DNA of 64,000 nt from Brassica napus (taxonomy: Eukaryota; Streptophyta; Magnoliopsida; Brassicales; Brassicaceae). This document shows, one piece after another, positions 9,738 to 21,563 of the stretch. Both the position numbers and the translations under genes were made by a program. The stretch lies in the NCBI RefSeq assembly GCF_020379485.1, contig NC_063439.1, positions 10,394,466 through 10,458,465 on the forward strand. Reading direction: 5' to 3'. The notes under the pieces were generated by a model. That model was not told where the DNA came from and searched no databases. It saw only the letters and a program-made list of their open reading frames with translations. How positions within the stretch are numbered: the stretch's first letter is position 1; every line of letters begins with the position of its first letter.

Positions 9738-12700
9738 TCTCAAATCCTTGATCCAATAAAACCTCCTTAATGTCTTTCTCATACAAACACTATAATTTAG
9801 ACTACTTTAAACCATTTTGATTATCAATTTGATTTTTGTTTTGTTCAAATATGTTCAAAGTAGCTTTACCAAAACTAATTGTTGCATATAAAATTATCAG
9901 AAAAGATATATATCTTAATTGTAAAAATCATTGTACTATTATTATCAAAATATTAGAGAAATTTGTTAGCTACTAAGATGTCTTTTGTTGACCTTCTTAT
10001 GATTTGAAATCAAAGTATCTTAGTACAGTTTTTTTTTTTTTTGAACAACAGTATATCTTAGTACAGCCAGTGTATCATAAAATAGCCTATACTCACTAAA
10101 TTATCAGGTACATGGGAGATTCTTGGCTTCTCTTTGGTTATCTTTTGTTTGTTTCTGTGTATTAAATCAATCAAAGAAAAAAATGTTCTTCAATTAAAAG
10201 AAAAAAAAAGAGTAAAAAGCAGCCACATCGCTCTCCACCTTATCCACTTCTGCCTCAATCCATTTGGCAAAAAAGCTTCGTCATACACTCTTTGATCCAA
10301 TCACACACACACCAAATCCAAACCGACCATTCTCAAGACCCAATGGACAACAGCAACCAGCAATCATCTCCCTCGGCCGCCGGAATCCCTCCTCCTGTAT
10401 CCGCCGTCGGAGGAGCTTCTTACCACCACCTTCTACAGCAACAGCAACAACAGCTCCAAATGTTCTGGTCCTACCAACGCCAAGAGATCGAGCAAGTAAA
10501 CGATTTCAAGAACCATCAGCTCCCTCTCGCTCGTATCAAAAAGATCATGAAAGCCGACGAGGATGTGCGTATGATCTCCGCCGAAGCTCCGATCCTCTTC
10601 GCCAAAGCCTGCGAGCTTTTCATCCTCGAGCTCACCATCCGTTCTTGGCTCCACGCCGAGGAAAACAAGCGCCGCACGCTTCAGAAAAACGACATCGCTG
10701 CCGCCATTACAAGGACAGATATCTTCGACTTCCTTGTCGACATCGTTCCAAGAGAAGAGATCAAGGAAGAGCCGGGGATCGGCGGGATGATGCCTCCCGC
10801 GGTGAGCGGCGTGCCGTACTATTATCCGCCGATGGGTGGTCCTGGAGGGATGATGATTGGTAGACCGGCTATGGATCCGAGTGGCGTCTATGTCCAGCCT
10901 CCGTCTCAGGCGTGGCAGAGCGTTTGGCAAACGTCGGCGACGGGCGATGATGTTTCTTACGGCAGTGGGGGAAGCGGCGGTCAAGGGAATCTTGACGGGC
11001 AAGTGTAAGTTTCATTCATGTCATCACATCTTTGTGCAATGTAGATGATTCCTTGTTCATCACTTCTTTGGATAATAAATCATTTTATTAACCCTACATT
11101 TCATTGTCTTTTGTATCATGTTTTCAGCTGAGCTCAGAGTTACTCCAAATGAATGCATGTTTTACTTGCTGTTGAAGACAGCAAATATTAGTCGACTCTG
11201 CCTTGGATGTTGGATATGTCGCCTGAGCTTAGTTTAAAAAGGAGCTATTGTCTCTCTGTTAACTTGTAAGGTTATTGTAGCAAAAACCATCATTACTGCG
11301 ACTACGCCTTTACTCTCTATATACATCTAATGTGCAGTTTCTAATTTTTCGATTATTTTACCTAGCTCTCCTCGTTTCACATTTTCAGAGATTTGAGTGC
11401 TTGTAAACCGATAGCAAAACCAAACTGTGTAAATGTGGATTTGTATATAATAAGCTCGTGACATAGATGTAGTAGCTAGTTGAGATGACAATGGAGTTAA
11501 TTGTTTTAGTTGACAATTAGTATTTTTGAAATGGACAGCAGCTTATTACAAAGCACTAGATTTCTTAACCGCGCTACGCGCGGATAAGATATTATATGTA
11601 TTTCTCAATTCTAAAAATATAATGTATAATATTGTATTACATTATTTAAAGAATATAAAATAAGACTACATAACATAAATATATTTTTAAAATTTTCTTT
11701 GTGGAAATCATTATGTTGTTTGATTTTTGTACTTGATTCACATATTTGCATAGTTATTTGTGATAGATGAATAACTATATTTTAATTATCAGTAAATAAT
11801 ATATATTTATTATATAATATAAGAAAAATAAAATTATTTACTTTTAAAACAAACTTGTTTCATGTTGGGGGCTCGGTTATAGACATATCATATTCGAATG
11901 AGACATTTTTACAGTTATTAATCTTCTTAACAGTCAAAAAACAAATCTGAATATCAAAACAATATGTCATACGATCTCTTTGTGGAATAACTGCTCTGAA
12001 GAAATTCAATTTAGACATCAAAAAGGACTGGAAAGGGATGTGCAGATGTTTTATCTAAGCCAGCTTTACAAAATACTATTCATAGTTCATATATCATTTA
12101 TGTCCATCCTATTTTTTGTGTCCATCATTTCTTAAACATCTTGAAATAACTCATGCTAATTAATAATAAACTTTTGGCTAGCAAAAAAAATCAATTTTGT
12201 CTAATTATCGCTTAATTTGTCTAACTGATATATATGTATTTTCTCAATTCTAAAAAAATAATGTATAATATTTTATTACATTATTTAAAAAATATAAAAT
12301 AAGACTACCTAACATAAATATATTTTTTAAATTTTCTTTGTAGAAATCATTATGTTGTTTGATTGTTGTACTTGATTCACATATTTGCATAGATATTTGT
12401 GATAGATGAATAACTATATTTTTATTATCAGTAAATAATATATATTTATTATATAATATAAGAAAAATGAAATTATTTACTTTTTAAACAAATTTGTCTC
12501 ATGTTGGGGATTCAGTTATAGACATATAATATTCGAATGAGATTTTTTTTACAATTATCAATCTTCTTAACAGTCAAGAAACAAATCTGAATATCAAAAC
12601 AATATCTCATACGATCTCTTTGTGGAATAACTACTCTAAAAAAATTGAATTTAAGCATCAAAAAGGACTGGAAATGATGTGCATATGTGTTATATAAGTC

Positions 12701-13479
12701 AGCTTTACAAAGTACTATTATTCATAGTTCATATATCATTTAAGTCCATCATTTCTTAAACATCTTGAAATAACTGATGCTAATTAATAATAAACTTTTG
12801 GCTGGAAAAAAAAATCAAATTTATCTAATTATTGCTTAAATATTTTATTAATATTGTCTAAGAAGCTTTCCATTGATATCATAGTTTAATTCTTATTAGT
12901 TTTTTTGTTAATTTTAGAGTTTTTTGTACTTAAGATTTTTTCCATATTAAGGTTATATTTCTTTCACATAATATATATATGTCATAAAAATTACCATCAA
13001 ATCAGTTTTACTTATTTATTATTTTGTTTTTAATGAAAATACACTTTTTTAATAATTTAATTTAAAATAAAATTATATATTAATTTGTTGTATTCTAACA
13101 ATTTGATTGATTTAATTAATTTGATTTGGTGGATAACTTAAAAAGTTTTCATATGAATCGGGGAAAGCAAGCTTATGTTGTTATATTATATTTATTTGTG
13201 TATATGAAATCTATATATAATGCTAGTGTAATAAAGAAATAACATTTTTTTTTGTAACTTCAAAAAGATACATTATTACAATTTGAAATTATTCAAAATT
13301 GAATAAAATGGTAATTAAATAAATATAATTGTTTTTTATCTTGTTTAGTTTGATTCTCATGAAAAGAAATCGATAGGTTAAACAAATGTTTCAAAATTTG
13401 TTGTGTTATTGTTTTGTCTATAAATTACAAAATTTATTGAATTGATATATTTAATTACTGCACCCTTAAATAATATTTT
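9738..13479. repeat. Tandem duplication, copy 2
   Basis: Second copy of the unit at 5291-9033, offset 4447 bp at its start and 4446 bp after one base is lost from an A-run near 10201. Beyond 13479 the sequence runs on into the intact 5' part of the Helitron, so this copy keeps the original right flank while copy 1 keeps the original left flank. Confidence 0.95.
10343..11008 (+). CDS. NF-YC1: Nuclear transcription factor Y subunit C-1 (copy 2)
   Basis: The protein is identical to that at 5897-6562: 221 residues with the NF-YC histone fold at about 60-135. The shared upstream region reaches 605 bp before the ATG and differs from copy 1 by one base in an A-run; beyond that the two genes have different upstream DNA (filler here, native flank for copy 1). 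Distal regulatory differences are therefore possible. The potential 3' intron lies at 11005-11127. Both copies look intact, so either or both may be expressed. The near-identity means short reads could not be assigned to one copy. Confidence 0.96.
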   Translation: MDNSNQQSSPSAAGIPPPVSAVGGASYHHLLQQQQQQLQMFWSYQRQEIEQVNDFKNHQLPLARIKKIMKADEDVRMISAEAPILFAKACELFILELTIRSWLHAEENKRRTLQKNDIAAAITRTDIFDFLVDIVPREEIKEEPGIGGMMPPAVSGVPYYYPPMGGPGGMMIGRPAMDPSGVYVQPPSQAWQSVWQTSATGDDVSYGSGGSGGQGNLDGQV

Positions 13480-14006
13480 ATTAAAACATTAGAGAACTGT
13501 GTTTTGAGTTGTTTTGTCAAAATTGTACAAAAATCTATGCTTTTTCTTATTTGTCACGAAAATTTATATGTTAAACTTTCTTTTACAAAATTCTTAACTT
13601 TGTCACGAAAACAAAAATTTATGTTTTTCATATTTGTCAATGTTCTCACACTTTCAAATAATATATTAGCTTAGTCACTTACTTATTTTTTTTGTACAAA
13701 ACAAAGTATCGGAGTCTTGAAAGTTGAATCTATATTATTGTAAATGTACATAAGAGTTTGTGATTACATATTTAGTGATTCTTGTATATGTATCCAAGAA
13801 AGTTTCAATGGCTTAGTGGTGTCTGTCCTATATTTATGTCATATTAACCCGGGTTCGATCCTTTCCTCTGCATTGTTTTTTTTATTTTTTACGAAAAAAT
13901 GAATGAGATGACGTAGCAACTTCGGACTATCTGATTGGACAATTTTTTATGCCTACGTGGACACTCTAAGAGGAGGTTATATCCTCCTTTTAGTATAGTA
14001 TATAGA
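11556..14006 (-). mobile_element. Complete non-autonomous Helitron, 2451 bp
   Basis: The minus strand begins A|TCTATATACTATACTAAAAG (first base at 14006) and ends with the hairpin CCGCGCGTAGCGCGG and CTAG|T at 11556-11559. Insertion between A and T without a duplication is the Helitron pattern. It carries the internal repeat described at 7141-8400 and a tRNA-like box A/box B pair near 13809-13861. No Rep or helicase frame is present. Confidence 0.88.
13805..13880 (+). other. tRNA-like (SINE-type) RNA polymerase III boxes
   Basis: TGGCTTAGTGG at 13809-13819 fits a box A and GGGTTCGATCC at 13851-13861 fits a box B at tRNA-like spacing, followed by a T-rich stretch. No cloverleaf with a full acceptor stem is evident, so this is better read as a SINE or tRNA-derived remnant inside the Helitron than a tRNA gene. 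Confidence 0.4.
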
Positions 14007-14565
14007 TGTTATAACGTTTGTTTCTTTTTCTCAAAGCTTTTGATTTTTGTAGGCTAAGAACCCTTTGACAAATATTGATCTTTTCTCTAACCATAACATT
14101 TACACACTTAATGCACCTTAGGATAAAGCTTTCTGTCATAGCAATAGAGTCGTAAACCAGGTACACACACCTTTCCTGGATTCATATACAGTTAGTTACC
14201 TCTCTCTAGAGCTTAGCTGCCAATCCTCATTTGTGATTTCACCAATTCTAGTGTATCTATTATCAATCAGTCATATGTCCATTGCAAAGTATTCGTTTTT
14301 AACGGCTGGTCGTATGAATCATTTGATAATATGTATGTCTAAAATCGAAATAGTCGGCTTCTTGTATCTTTTTGTCCGGTTCTACTAGCCAAGACAAAAT
14401 ACAAAGACTAATGAAATGATAAGAAACCAAACCGGAGTATTTGTGTTCAGACCGAAACCAAGTCAACGACACCAAGAAATTACTTATAAAGTCAGAATGT
14501 CAAAATAAAACCTCATTTACCTCTCGTGAAACCCTAATTTTCCAATTCGATCAGAGAAGGAAGCT
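14007..14565 (+). promoter_or_regulatory. Upstream region of SEC61G
   Basis: The space between the Helitron 5' end and the SEC61G start codon. A TATA-like TTATAAAG lies near 14483, about 80 bp before the ATG, and the AAACCCTAA block just before the start is common in plant housekeeping and translation-related promoters. No other gene is seen. Confidence 0.4.
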
Positions 14566-14895
14566 ATGGACGCCATTGATTCCGCCATCGATCCACTCAG
14601 AGATTTCGCTAAGAGCAGCGTCCGTCTCGTCCAGCGCTGTCACAAACCCGATCGCAAGGGTACGCCCATTTCATTTTTTTTTAAATCTTTCAGAAATTAG
14701 AGGAATGTGCTACGATTCTTGAGTTTCATTTTGGATCTGGAGATCTGTAATATTGATTTGTGTTTTTATTTTTCCCCAGAATTCACGAAGGTGGCTGTGC
14801 GTACGGCGATAGGATTTGTGGTAATGGGATTCGTAGGGTTCTTCGTGAAGCTCGTATTCATCCCAATCAACAACATCATCGTTGGATCTTCTTAG
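14566..14895 (+). CDS. SEC61G: Protein transport protein Sec61 subunit gamma
   Basis: The gamma/SecE subunit of the ER protein-conducting channel, a single-span tail-anchored protein that clamps Sec61 alpha. Exon 1 is 14566-14659 and exon 2 is 14780-14895, joined at GT...AG within the Glu codon after PDRK. The product is 69 residues, the normal family length: an amphipathic N-terminal helix ([20 protein letters not shown]), the conserved [14 protein letters not shown] loop, and a membrane helix at about 42-60 ending [12 protein letters not shown]. All conserved positions look intact. It lies between NF-YC1 and AHAS as in Arabidopsis (At3g48570, from memory). A 3' UTR intron from about 14922 to 15475 is possible. 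Confidence 0.97.
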
Positions 14896-17644
14896 GCTTA
14901 ATACTCTTTTTACCAGGTTTTACACTTATCTGATGATTTTGGCGACATAGTTATAATAACAAGTCAATATGGCAAATGGATCTGCATAGATAGGGGTTAT
15001 GTTTCTTGCTTTGAATCAATGGGTCTGCTCATTGCTCCTTGACTAGACCACAGGGATTTGTAGTTATATTGGCGGACATAAGTTGCTGTTATAACATGAG
15101 AGAATTTAGGATGAATTTTCAGCTGGTTTCTTGCCTCAGAAAGGTTTAAAAAGCTTTGCTTCATCTACATTGCTTTACCAGATTCGCTACGCTTGTGTCT
15201 CATTGTATATTTGCCCTTTATTTATCCCATCCTGAGTTTTTATTTGTTCTGAATCTGTTCTCTGCGGTTTGTCATCGAGTCTTTGTATCATCTTGATTTG
15301 AGTTTATTGTTCATGAGGGTAGGTTGCCTTGTAGTCTTTCTTTACCCTGCGTATCTTTAATCGTATTTTTTTTTGTACTACCCTTTGGTTGTTTATTTGA
15401 AGCAAGATATCATGATAATGAAAACGTCATATGTGAAAGTATCTCTAATTTAAACTAAGCTGTTGTTTTTGCAGGCTATGCGCCAAGGAGTAGGAAGGAA
15501 AGAGACTCCAAAACCTGTTGTGAAACCTTGTATTCTGTTTTTTTTCTAGGTTACATTTTCTCCCTTGTGGCTTAATTTTCTATACTTGTTTGAATTTTCT
15601 TGTTTCTTTTGATCTTCTCTTGCTATTGCCTAAACTAACAGAGATTTACTTTTTTTTTTTTTTTGTATACCAAAAAAGTATAGTCCTCAAAAACTAGGCT
15701 TTAAACACGAAATACCAACCCAAGCCATCATATTATTGTGATATTCGTATGCAGCGTAGATTCAGATCTCATAATGAAAGGGATAAGAGAACTAATTATA
15801 AATCCCTCTCATCCAGAAATTCTACAACTAGTGGCACAAATCGCAAAGTATATTCTCTCTCAGAAAAGATGTAACCTTACCTTAAGTTTGTAATAATTGA
15901 GGTAAGTTTGTAATAATTGAAAAAGGATCTTACTGAGTTATCACGTAATTGGAATACTAATTTTGCTTACATGGCGGTTTGAGATTCAATTGAAAATTTT
16001 GTTAGTTTAAAATAAATTGCTAGGGAATATTATATTATATAGTATGTCAATTATAGATCTTTCATTTATTAAATTGAAATTATTATATATTTTTTCCTTA
16101 AATAAAAATAACGCAATTACCTAATGTGATCAAGATATATATTACAATTAATGATTTTAAATAATAAATATTTACTAACAATATGTATATTTTCTATCAT
16201 TTTTGTTTAATTATTTATTATTAAAATAAATTACACAATTACATTAATCATATAATAAAAATATAATTTTTTTTTGTATATGTTGTATTTTGAATTTTTC
16301 AAAACGAGTATAAATTACTAAAACTGCTAAAAGTCTCACATAAAGTTTTGTGATCAAGGTTTAATTTTATTTCTATAATAAGATACAATGATTATAAGAT
16401 CATATGAATAAATAATTTTATTTTAATAGGTATTTATGTTAATATATATATATATATATATATTTCATATTGTTTAAATTAAACTATACATCATATGAAA
16501 ATACATACTTATATTTTGATATATGCGTTGAACATATATTGATAAGTTAATATTTTAATTTTGAAATCTTTTTTGTTTCTTTAAAGAATTATAAATTATT
16601 GAAAGCACTAAACATTCCACATTAAAAAATAATCATTTGTGTAAAATTTTGTTACACAAATATGCAAATAATCATAAAATCATATGAGTAGAAACCTCAT
16701 TTAATAAATATCCATATTAAAAGTATACTATATATCTATGTTAATATCATTTAAATTTAATTATATATCATATATGATAAATAAGATTGATTGTTTTGAT
16801 TTATTTACCCTAAAATAATTGCGAATAAACAAGAGCGGTTGTTTGATTTATATGCGCACGCCAATTTATTACATAATAGTAAATGATTTCTTAGTTATTT
16901 AATATATAATTATTATTTTATTATTTCATAATATGTAAAAAACATAAAATAAGTAATAAATATAAAATATTTATTCTGCTCAAAGTGCAAATCTTAACCT
17001 AAGTATGTATCTCTTTAATAATTTTAAATCTTAAATATTTTCTAAATCTCAGGCCAAAAAAACTATAAGAAAATGAAAATAAACTCAAAATCAATATTTA
17101 TATCGAACAATAACCAAAATTAAAAAAAAAAAGACACAAAAATGAGAAACATATTGAAGAGGATTGGCACATGAATGTATACCTCTCATAACTATAATTA
17201 ACTTTTAAATTGCTAAATCATGATATAAACCGAGCTGCCATAGTTTCATTGTAACCAAATAGCAGACCTGAGATTCTTGGCCAAAACATTAGGTTCTTAT
17301 GTGATAAGTGATTTTTTGACCTAAAATAATTTTTAAAATGAGATCAGCTCACCAGTAAACAAATTACGTAATTAACACAAAAGTTTTTAAAAAATTGTTT
17401 AAGGGCCACAAATATTTATTCGATCAAGAATATAAATTTTATTTTCCATACGATATTTCTTAAATAATTTCCTATAAATTCACTATGCCAAGGCGCATGT
17501 CTTATACTAGTCTATAAATAAAGATCAAACCAAAATTACAAGGACATTTTTGTCATCACAAAATAAATTTTTCACTAAGTCTCATTTTTAAAAACGATTC
17601 GGGTTTTTTCTATATGGATTCCTTATTTGTTCTCCTCAAAGCTT
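14896..17644. other. AT-rich spacer between SEC61G and the AHAS pseudogene
   Basis: The first 650 bases probably include the SEC61G 3' UTR. The rest is AT-rich with a short (AT)n run near 16443-16463 and no recognisable exon. A CTAG at 17507-17510 follows a weak GC-rich fold (GCCAAGGCGCATG) and could be a decayed Helitron end, but no convincing partner was found. Confidence 0.5.
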
Positions 17645-18243
17645 ATGTCGGGGGCGACAACAACATCTTCTTTGATCTCCTTCTCGGCAAAACCATCTCA
17701 TCACTCATTCTCAAAATCTCCACTACCCATTTCCAAAATCTCCATTCCCTTCTCCTTAAAGCCCCAAAAACCCTCCTACCATCGCTGTCATCCTCCTGCA
17801 CCGCTGTTCTCAACTAACACATCAACATCGCAAATTCCTCTCATGAAAAACCCACCAAGAATACAACTTTCATCTCCCGATTCGCTCCCGACGAGCCCCA
17901 CAAGAGAGCCGACATCCTCATCGAAGCCCTCAAGCATCAAGGCGTCGAAACAGTCTTCGCTTACCCAGGAGGCACATTCATGGAGATCCACCAACTCCAC
18001 GATCAGCAACGTCCTTCCTCGTCACAAACAAGGAGGTGTCTTCGCTTCCTAGGGCATTTCTCGTTCCTCTGGTAAATCCGAAATCTGCATCGCCACTTCC
18101 GGTCCAGGCGCCACCAATCTCGTCAGCGTATTAGCCAACGCGATGCTTGACAGTGTCCCTCTCATCACGATCACTGGACAGGTGGTGCAAACGCTTTTCA
18201 AGAGACGCCCATCGTTGAGGTAACGAGGTCTATTACGAAATCA
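17645..18243 (+). pseudogene. AHAS: Acetolactate (acetohydroxyacid) synthase pseudogene, 3'-truncated
   Basis: AHAS makes acetolactate and acetohydroxybutyrate, the first common step of branched-chain amino acid synthesis in plastids, and is the target of ALS herbicides. Here the start codon, a Ser-rich transit peptide (KSPLPIS motif) and the first roughly 220 codons remain: [41 protein letters not shown], then EVTRSITK. It is broken by a frameshift between about 17760 and 17795, a TAA after AVLN, a shift back near 17993, a GAG-to-TAG change at 18050-18052, and a deletion of about 16 nt after GQV that removes the Pro197-region codons. The catalytic Glu of PRHEQGG reads Lys. The remaining two thirds of the gene are absent. 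Its position matches Arabidopsis At3g48560 (CSR1). Confidence 0.95.
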
Positions 18244-19440
18244 TCTTTACTTTTTCTTGTAATTGTTATTAATAGAATAAGATTATACTCGAACTGATAT
18301 AGATCCGACAAGACTGAACCGTATCCAATCGACAAATTCTAATTTTCCAAAAAATCCAAACTTACCAGATGAAGATCCAAAATAGGCTTGAATATAGTAT
18401 CCGGAATCTACTAGAAATTAAATAAAAATCCGGGTTCGGTCTGGATCTATGCTAAAGTATATGTTGGGTCATCTTTCTTTGGACCAGCGGATCTCAGTTT
18501 GGGTATGGATCCTATCTGAGATTTGATCGGATATCCGAAGTATCTGAAACTTATTGCATATATTAGGTATATTTGAGTGGTAATTTTAGTAATTCAGATA
18601 ATTATTTTTTTAAGTTTTGGGTTTGATTATAATTTTTGGTTCGGGTAAAATTTTAGACTAAATTTTGGGTATTTTTTAGGGTTTTTGGGTCTGATTTTGG
18701 GTATTTTTCGAGTTTTTGAATGAAGTTAGGATACTTCGGATCTTTTTTGGGTTTTCGAATCAAGTTTGGTTACTTCGGATCCTTTTCTAGTTTAAAATAG
18801 CCGAACTAATCCGAACTCAAAAGATATCTGAAAATTGCAGGTGTTTTATGGATATTATAATTTTAGATCCGAATCAATCCAGATTCAATCGGAACTGTTC
18901 GGGACAAAAAACTTCAAAAATCCTAATTGGGTCCAAATGTCAAGGACTCGGTTTTTGATAATAAGAAGACGCGAATGTCCAAACCTAATTCGACTGACCG
19001 GTTAGATTTAGTAAATAGACACGTTCGAGGAAAAAGAAAATTAACATTTATTAGTGATTTGCAACCGCCTCAGATCTCTGTCGATAAATAGAGCATGCGA
19101 TAAACTGGAACTAAAAGAAAAGAAAAGAGAAAAAACATGGGCTTATTTGTGATATAACCATAAAAGAAAAGTTAAATTAGTTTTGTAGAAAGAGGTTAGA
19201 GAGAAGAGGAGAGAGAGGATGATTTTGGTTATATAATGAATTAGTGTTATAAACCAAAAAGTGGACGACTCATAACCGGCCTGAACCGGTCGTAACGCAC
19301 CATCTGTATCAGATCATAGTCGGCCATGTTTTCCCTATGCCTTATGTACTTAGGTTTTCATTTTCCTAGTTGTGGTTGTTTTTCTTTTTACCTAAGGATT
19401 AGGATTAGGACTATTTCCTTTTTACTATGACGGTCTAAAC
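18244..19440. other. Repeat-like spacer
   Basis: From about 18290 to 18960 the sequence is rich in GGATC, CCGAA and GGGTTTTTGGGT motifs resembling those in the hAT-type elements elsewhere in this window, but no terminal repeats or target duplication could be defined. The remainder has purine-rich tracts (19100-19240) and no exon. Confidence 0.45.
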
Positions 19441-19813
19441 TTGTATATAAGGCAGCTTCAGGTTGCGCAGGATGTGAGAGATGGATCAAACAGGGAGAGA
19501 CTTGAAAAGTTCTCTTCGTCCGAAGATAAATCAAACGGTGTTGGTGCAGTAGAGGCGGCGATGCTGTCTTTGTCCGTTGAAGATGAAACTGAAAAGGCGA
19601 TATTGTCTTTGTCCGTAGCTGCCGAAAAGATGGATCCCTCACATTTTGCGGCTTGCCTGGATGAAGTATTGGTAAGTGAAATTCGGATTGATCCGTTTTG
19701 TCTAAATTTAGAAATCGAATTTTAATTAGGGTTTGTTTGTTTGTTTGTTTGTTTGTTAATATAACGAGGGTTGGTTTCTCCCGGCGGCGCAGATGTTGGA
19801 ATTAATCAATTAC

Positions 19814-19971
19814 TGAAAGAGTATGAGTTTCACTTGAATGTTTGAGTTGTATTCACGTCAATATTTAAAGTACAAAGGGATAGCTACAAGTTAGGGATCT
19901 TCCCATTAGTTACGTAACAATCGTATAACTAACCAGAGAATATTCAGAAGAATATTATCAAGTATCTTTCA
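19814..19971 (-). repeat. 3' LTR of copia element
   Basis: 158 bp, TG...CA ends, next to the minus-strand polypurine tract at 19972-19980. It differs from the 24171-24328 copy at three positions by eye. Confidence 0.95.
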
Positions 19972-20457
19972 CCCTCCCGCAGTTGCAGCGTCGGGTTCTG
20001 AGACGCCTAAACTGGACCTGAAGTTGGTGAAGATTAAAGAAGGAAGTCCCTTTGTAAATATATCCGCGTACTGTAATGACGAAGGCACATGAATGACACG
20101 AACTTGCCCCATTTGTACCTTTTCTCGTACGAAATGGATGTCGATCTCTATGTGTTTGGTCCTTTGATGCTGTACTGGATTTGATGACAAGTAGACTGCA
20201 CTAATGTTGTCACAATAGATGATCGAAGCTTGTTTGAGCGGGAAGTCCATTTCCAAGAGTAGGTTTCGTATGCCGCAAGTCTCTGCAACTGCATTGGCCA
20301 CGCCTTTATACTCTGCTTCTGCGCTTGACCGAGAAACTGTTGGTTGTCGTTTGGCCGACCAGGAGATTAGATTGTCTCCTAAGAAGACGTCGAAGCCTGA
20401 AGTTGAGCGCCTGGTTGTTGGACAGCCTGCCCAGTCGGCATCAGTGTACGCTACCAA
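19969..20457 (-). pseudogene. copia RNase H segment
   Basis: About 160 codons with TDADWAGC, the RSSAEAEYK block, [10 protein letters not shown] and the [13 protein letters not shown] region, the usual order in copia RNase H. An in-frame TAA at 20467-20469 separates it from RT. The frame runs through the polypurine tract and stops at the TGA that begins the LTR. Confidence 0.92.
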
Positions 20458-20466
20458 CGACAGACC

Positions 20467-21563
20467 TTAATGCTTGAGTAGTTGGAGACCATAGTGGGAT
20501 GTGCCTTGTATGTACCGAAGAATTCGCCGGAGTGCTTTCATATGAGGCTCGCGAGGGTCATGCATAAAGAGGCAAATCTGCTGGACCGCGTAAGATATAT
20601 CAGGCCTGGTGAAAGTGAGGTATTGGAGAGATCCAGCCAAGCTTCTATACTCTGTTGGATTAGACAGCGGTGTGCCTTCTTTATCCGAGAGTTTTGATTG
20701 CATATCTACTGGAGTGGTGCAGGGCTTGCAGTCCTTCATACCTGCGCGTTCTATGATTTCTTCAGCATATCTGGTTTGATTCAGAAATAGACCTTTGTCG
20801 TTGAAGATTGCTGAAACACCGAGGAAGGAGCTGATTTGTCCCATGTCTGTCATCGGGAACTCATCTTTCAGCGCATTCCGTCTCGAAGTGTTGGTGAGGA
20901 TGCCGTTACGATGATGTCATCAACATACAGCAAGAGATATGCGCGATCTGCTCCTTTCCTGTAGATGAACAAGCTCATATCGCTTTTAGATTGGTTAAAG
21001 CCATGTTGAGTTATGAAAGCAACAAATCGAGCATTCCAAGCTCTTGGCGCTTGTTTCAGACCATATATGGACCGCTTGAGCCAGCAGACATGTTTCGGCT
21101 TTGTTTTATCAACAAAACCGGGGGGTTGAAACATGTAGACGGTCTCGTCAAGGTTGCCATGAAGGAAAGCATTCTGGACGTCAAGTTGGTTGATTGGCCA
21201 CGAGTTAGCTAGTGCGAGATGTAGCACCAGACGGATCGTGGCAGGCTTGACGACGGGGCTGTAAGTCTCAGTGAAATCTATGCCCTCTTCCTGTGATTTC
21301 CCATTTGCAACCAGCCTCGATTTGTGTTTCTTGAAAGTTCCATCTGCATTGTATTTATGCTTATGTAGCCACATTGAACGCATAATATTAGTATTAGGTG
21401 GTCTCGGAACAAGATCAAAAGTATCACTTTTAATAATAGCTTCGTACTCGTCGTTCATAGACGGGTTCCAATTTGGATCTTGGAGAGCATCAAGATAGCT
21501 TTTTGGTAGAGGTTTTTGGTTCTGATAGGAGGGAGACAATCTGTTTAGGCTTTTTAATACCAT
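20467..21563 (-). pseudogene. copia reverse transcriptase segment
   Basis: Two open pieces, 20868-21563 and 20467-20853. The first includes KHKSRLVANG, LDVQNAFLHGNL, SIYGLKQAPRAW and the catalytic YVDD box; the second has FLGV, YRSLAGSLQYL and TRPDISYAV. A break near 20870 shifts the frame between them, and another near 21530 separates RT from integrase. Confidence 0.93.

Noticed and set aside
13809..13861. Functional tRNA gene
   Set aside because: Box A and B fit, but no acceptor or anticodon stems could be drawn.
18244..19440. Remaining AHAS coding sequence
   Set aside because: No AHAS motif in any frame beyond about 18243.
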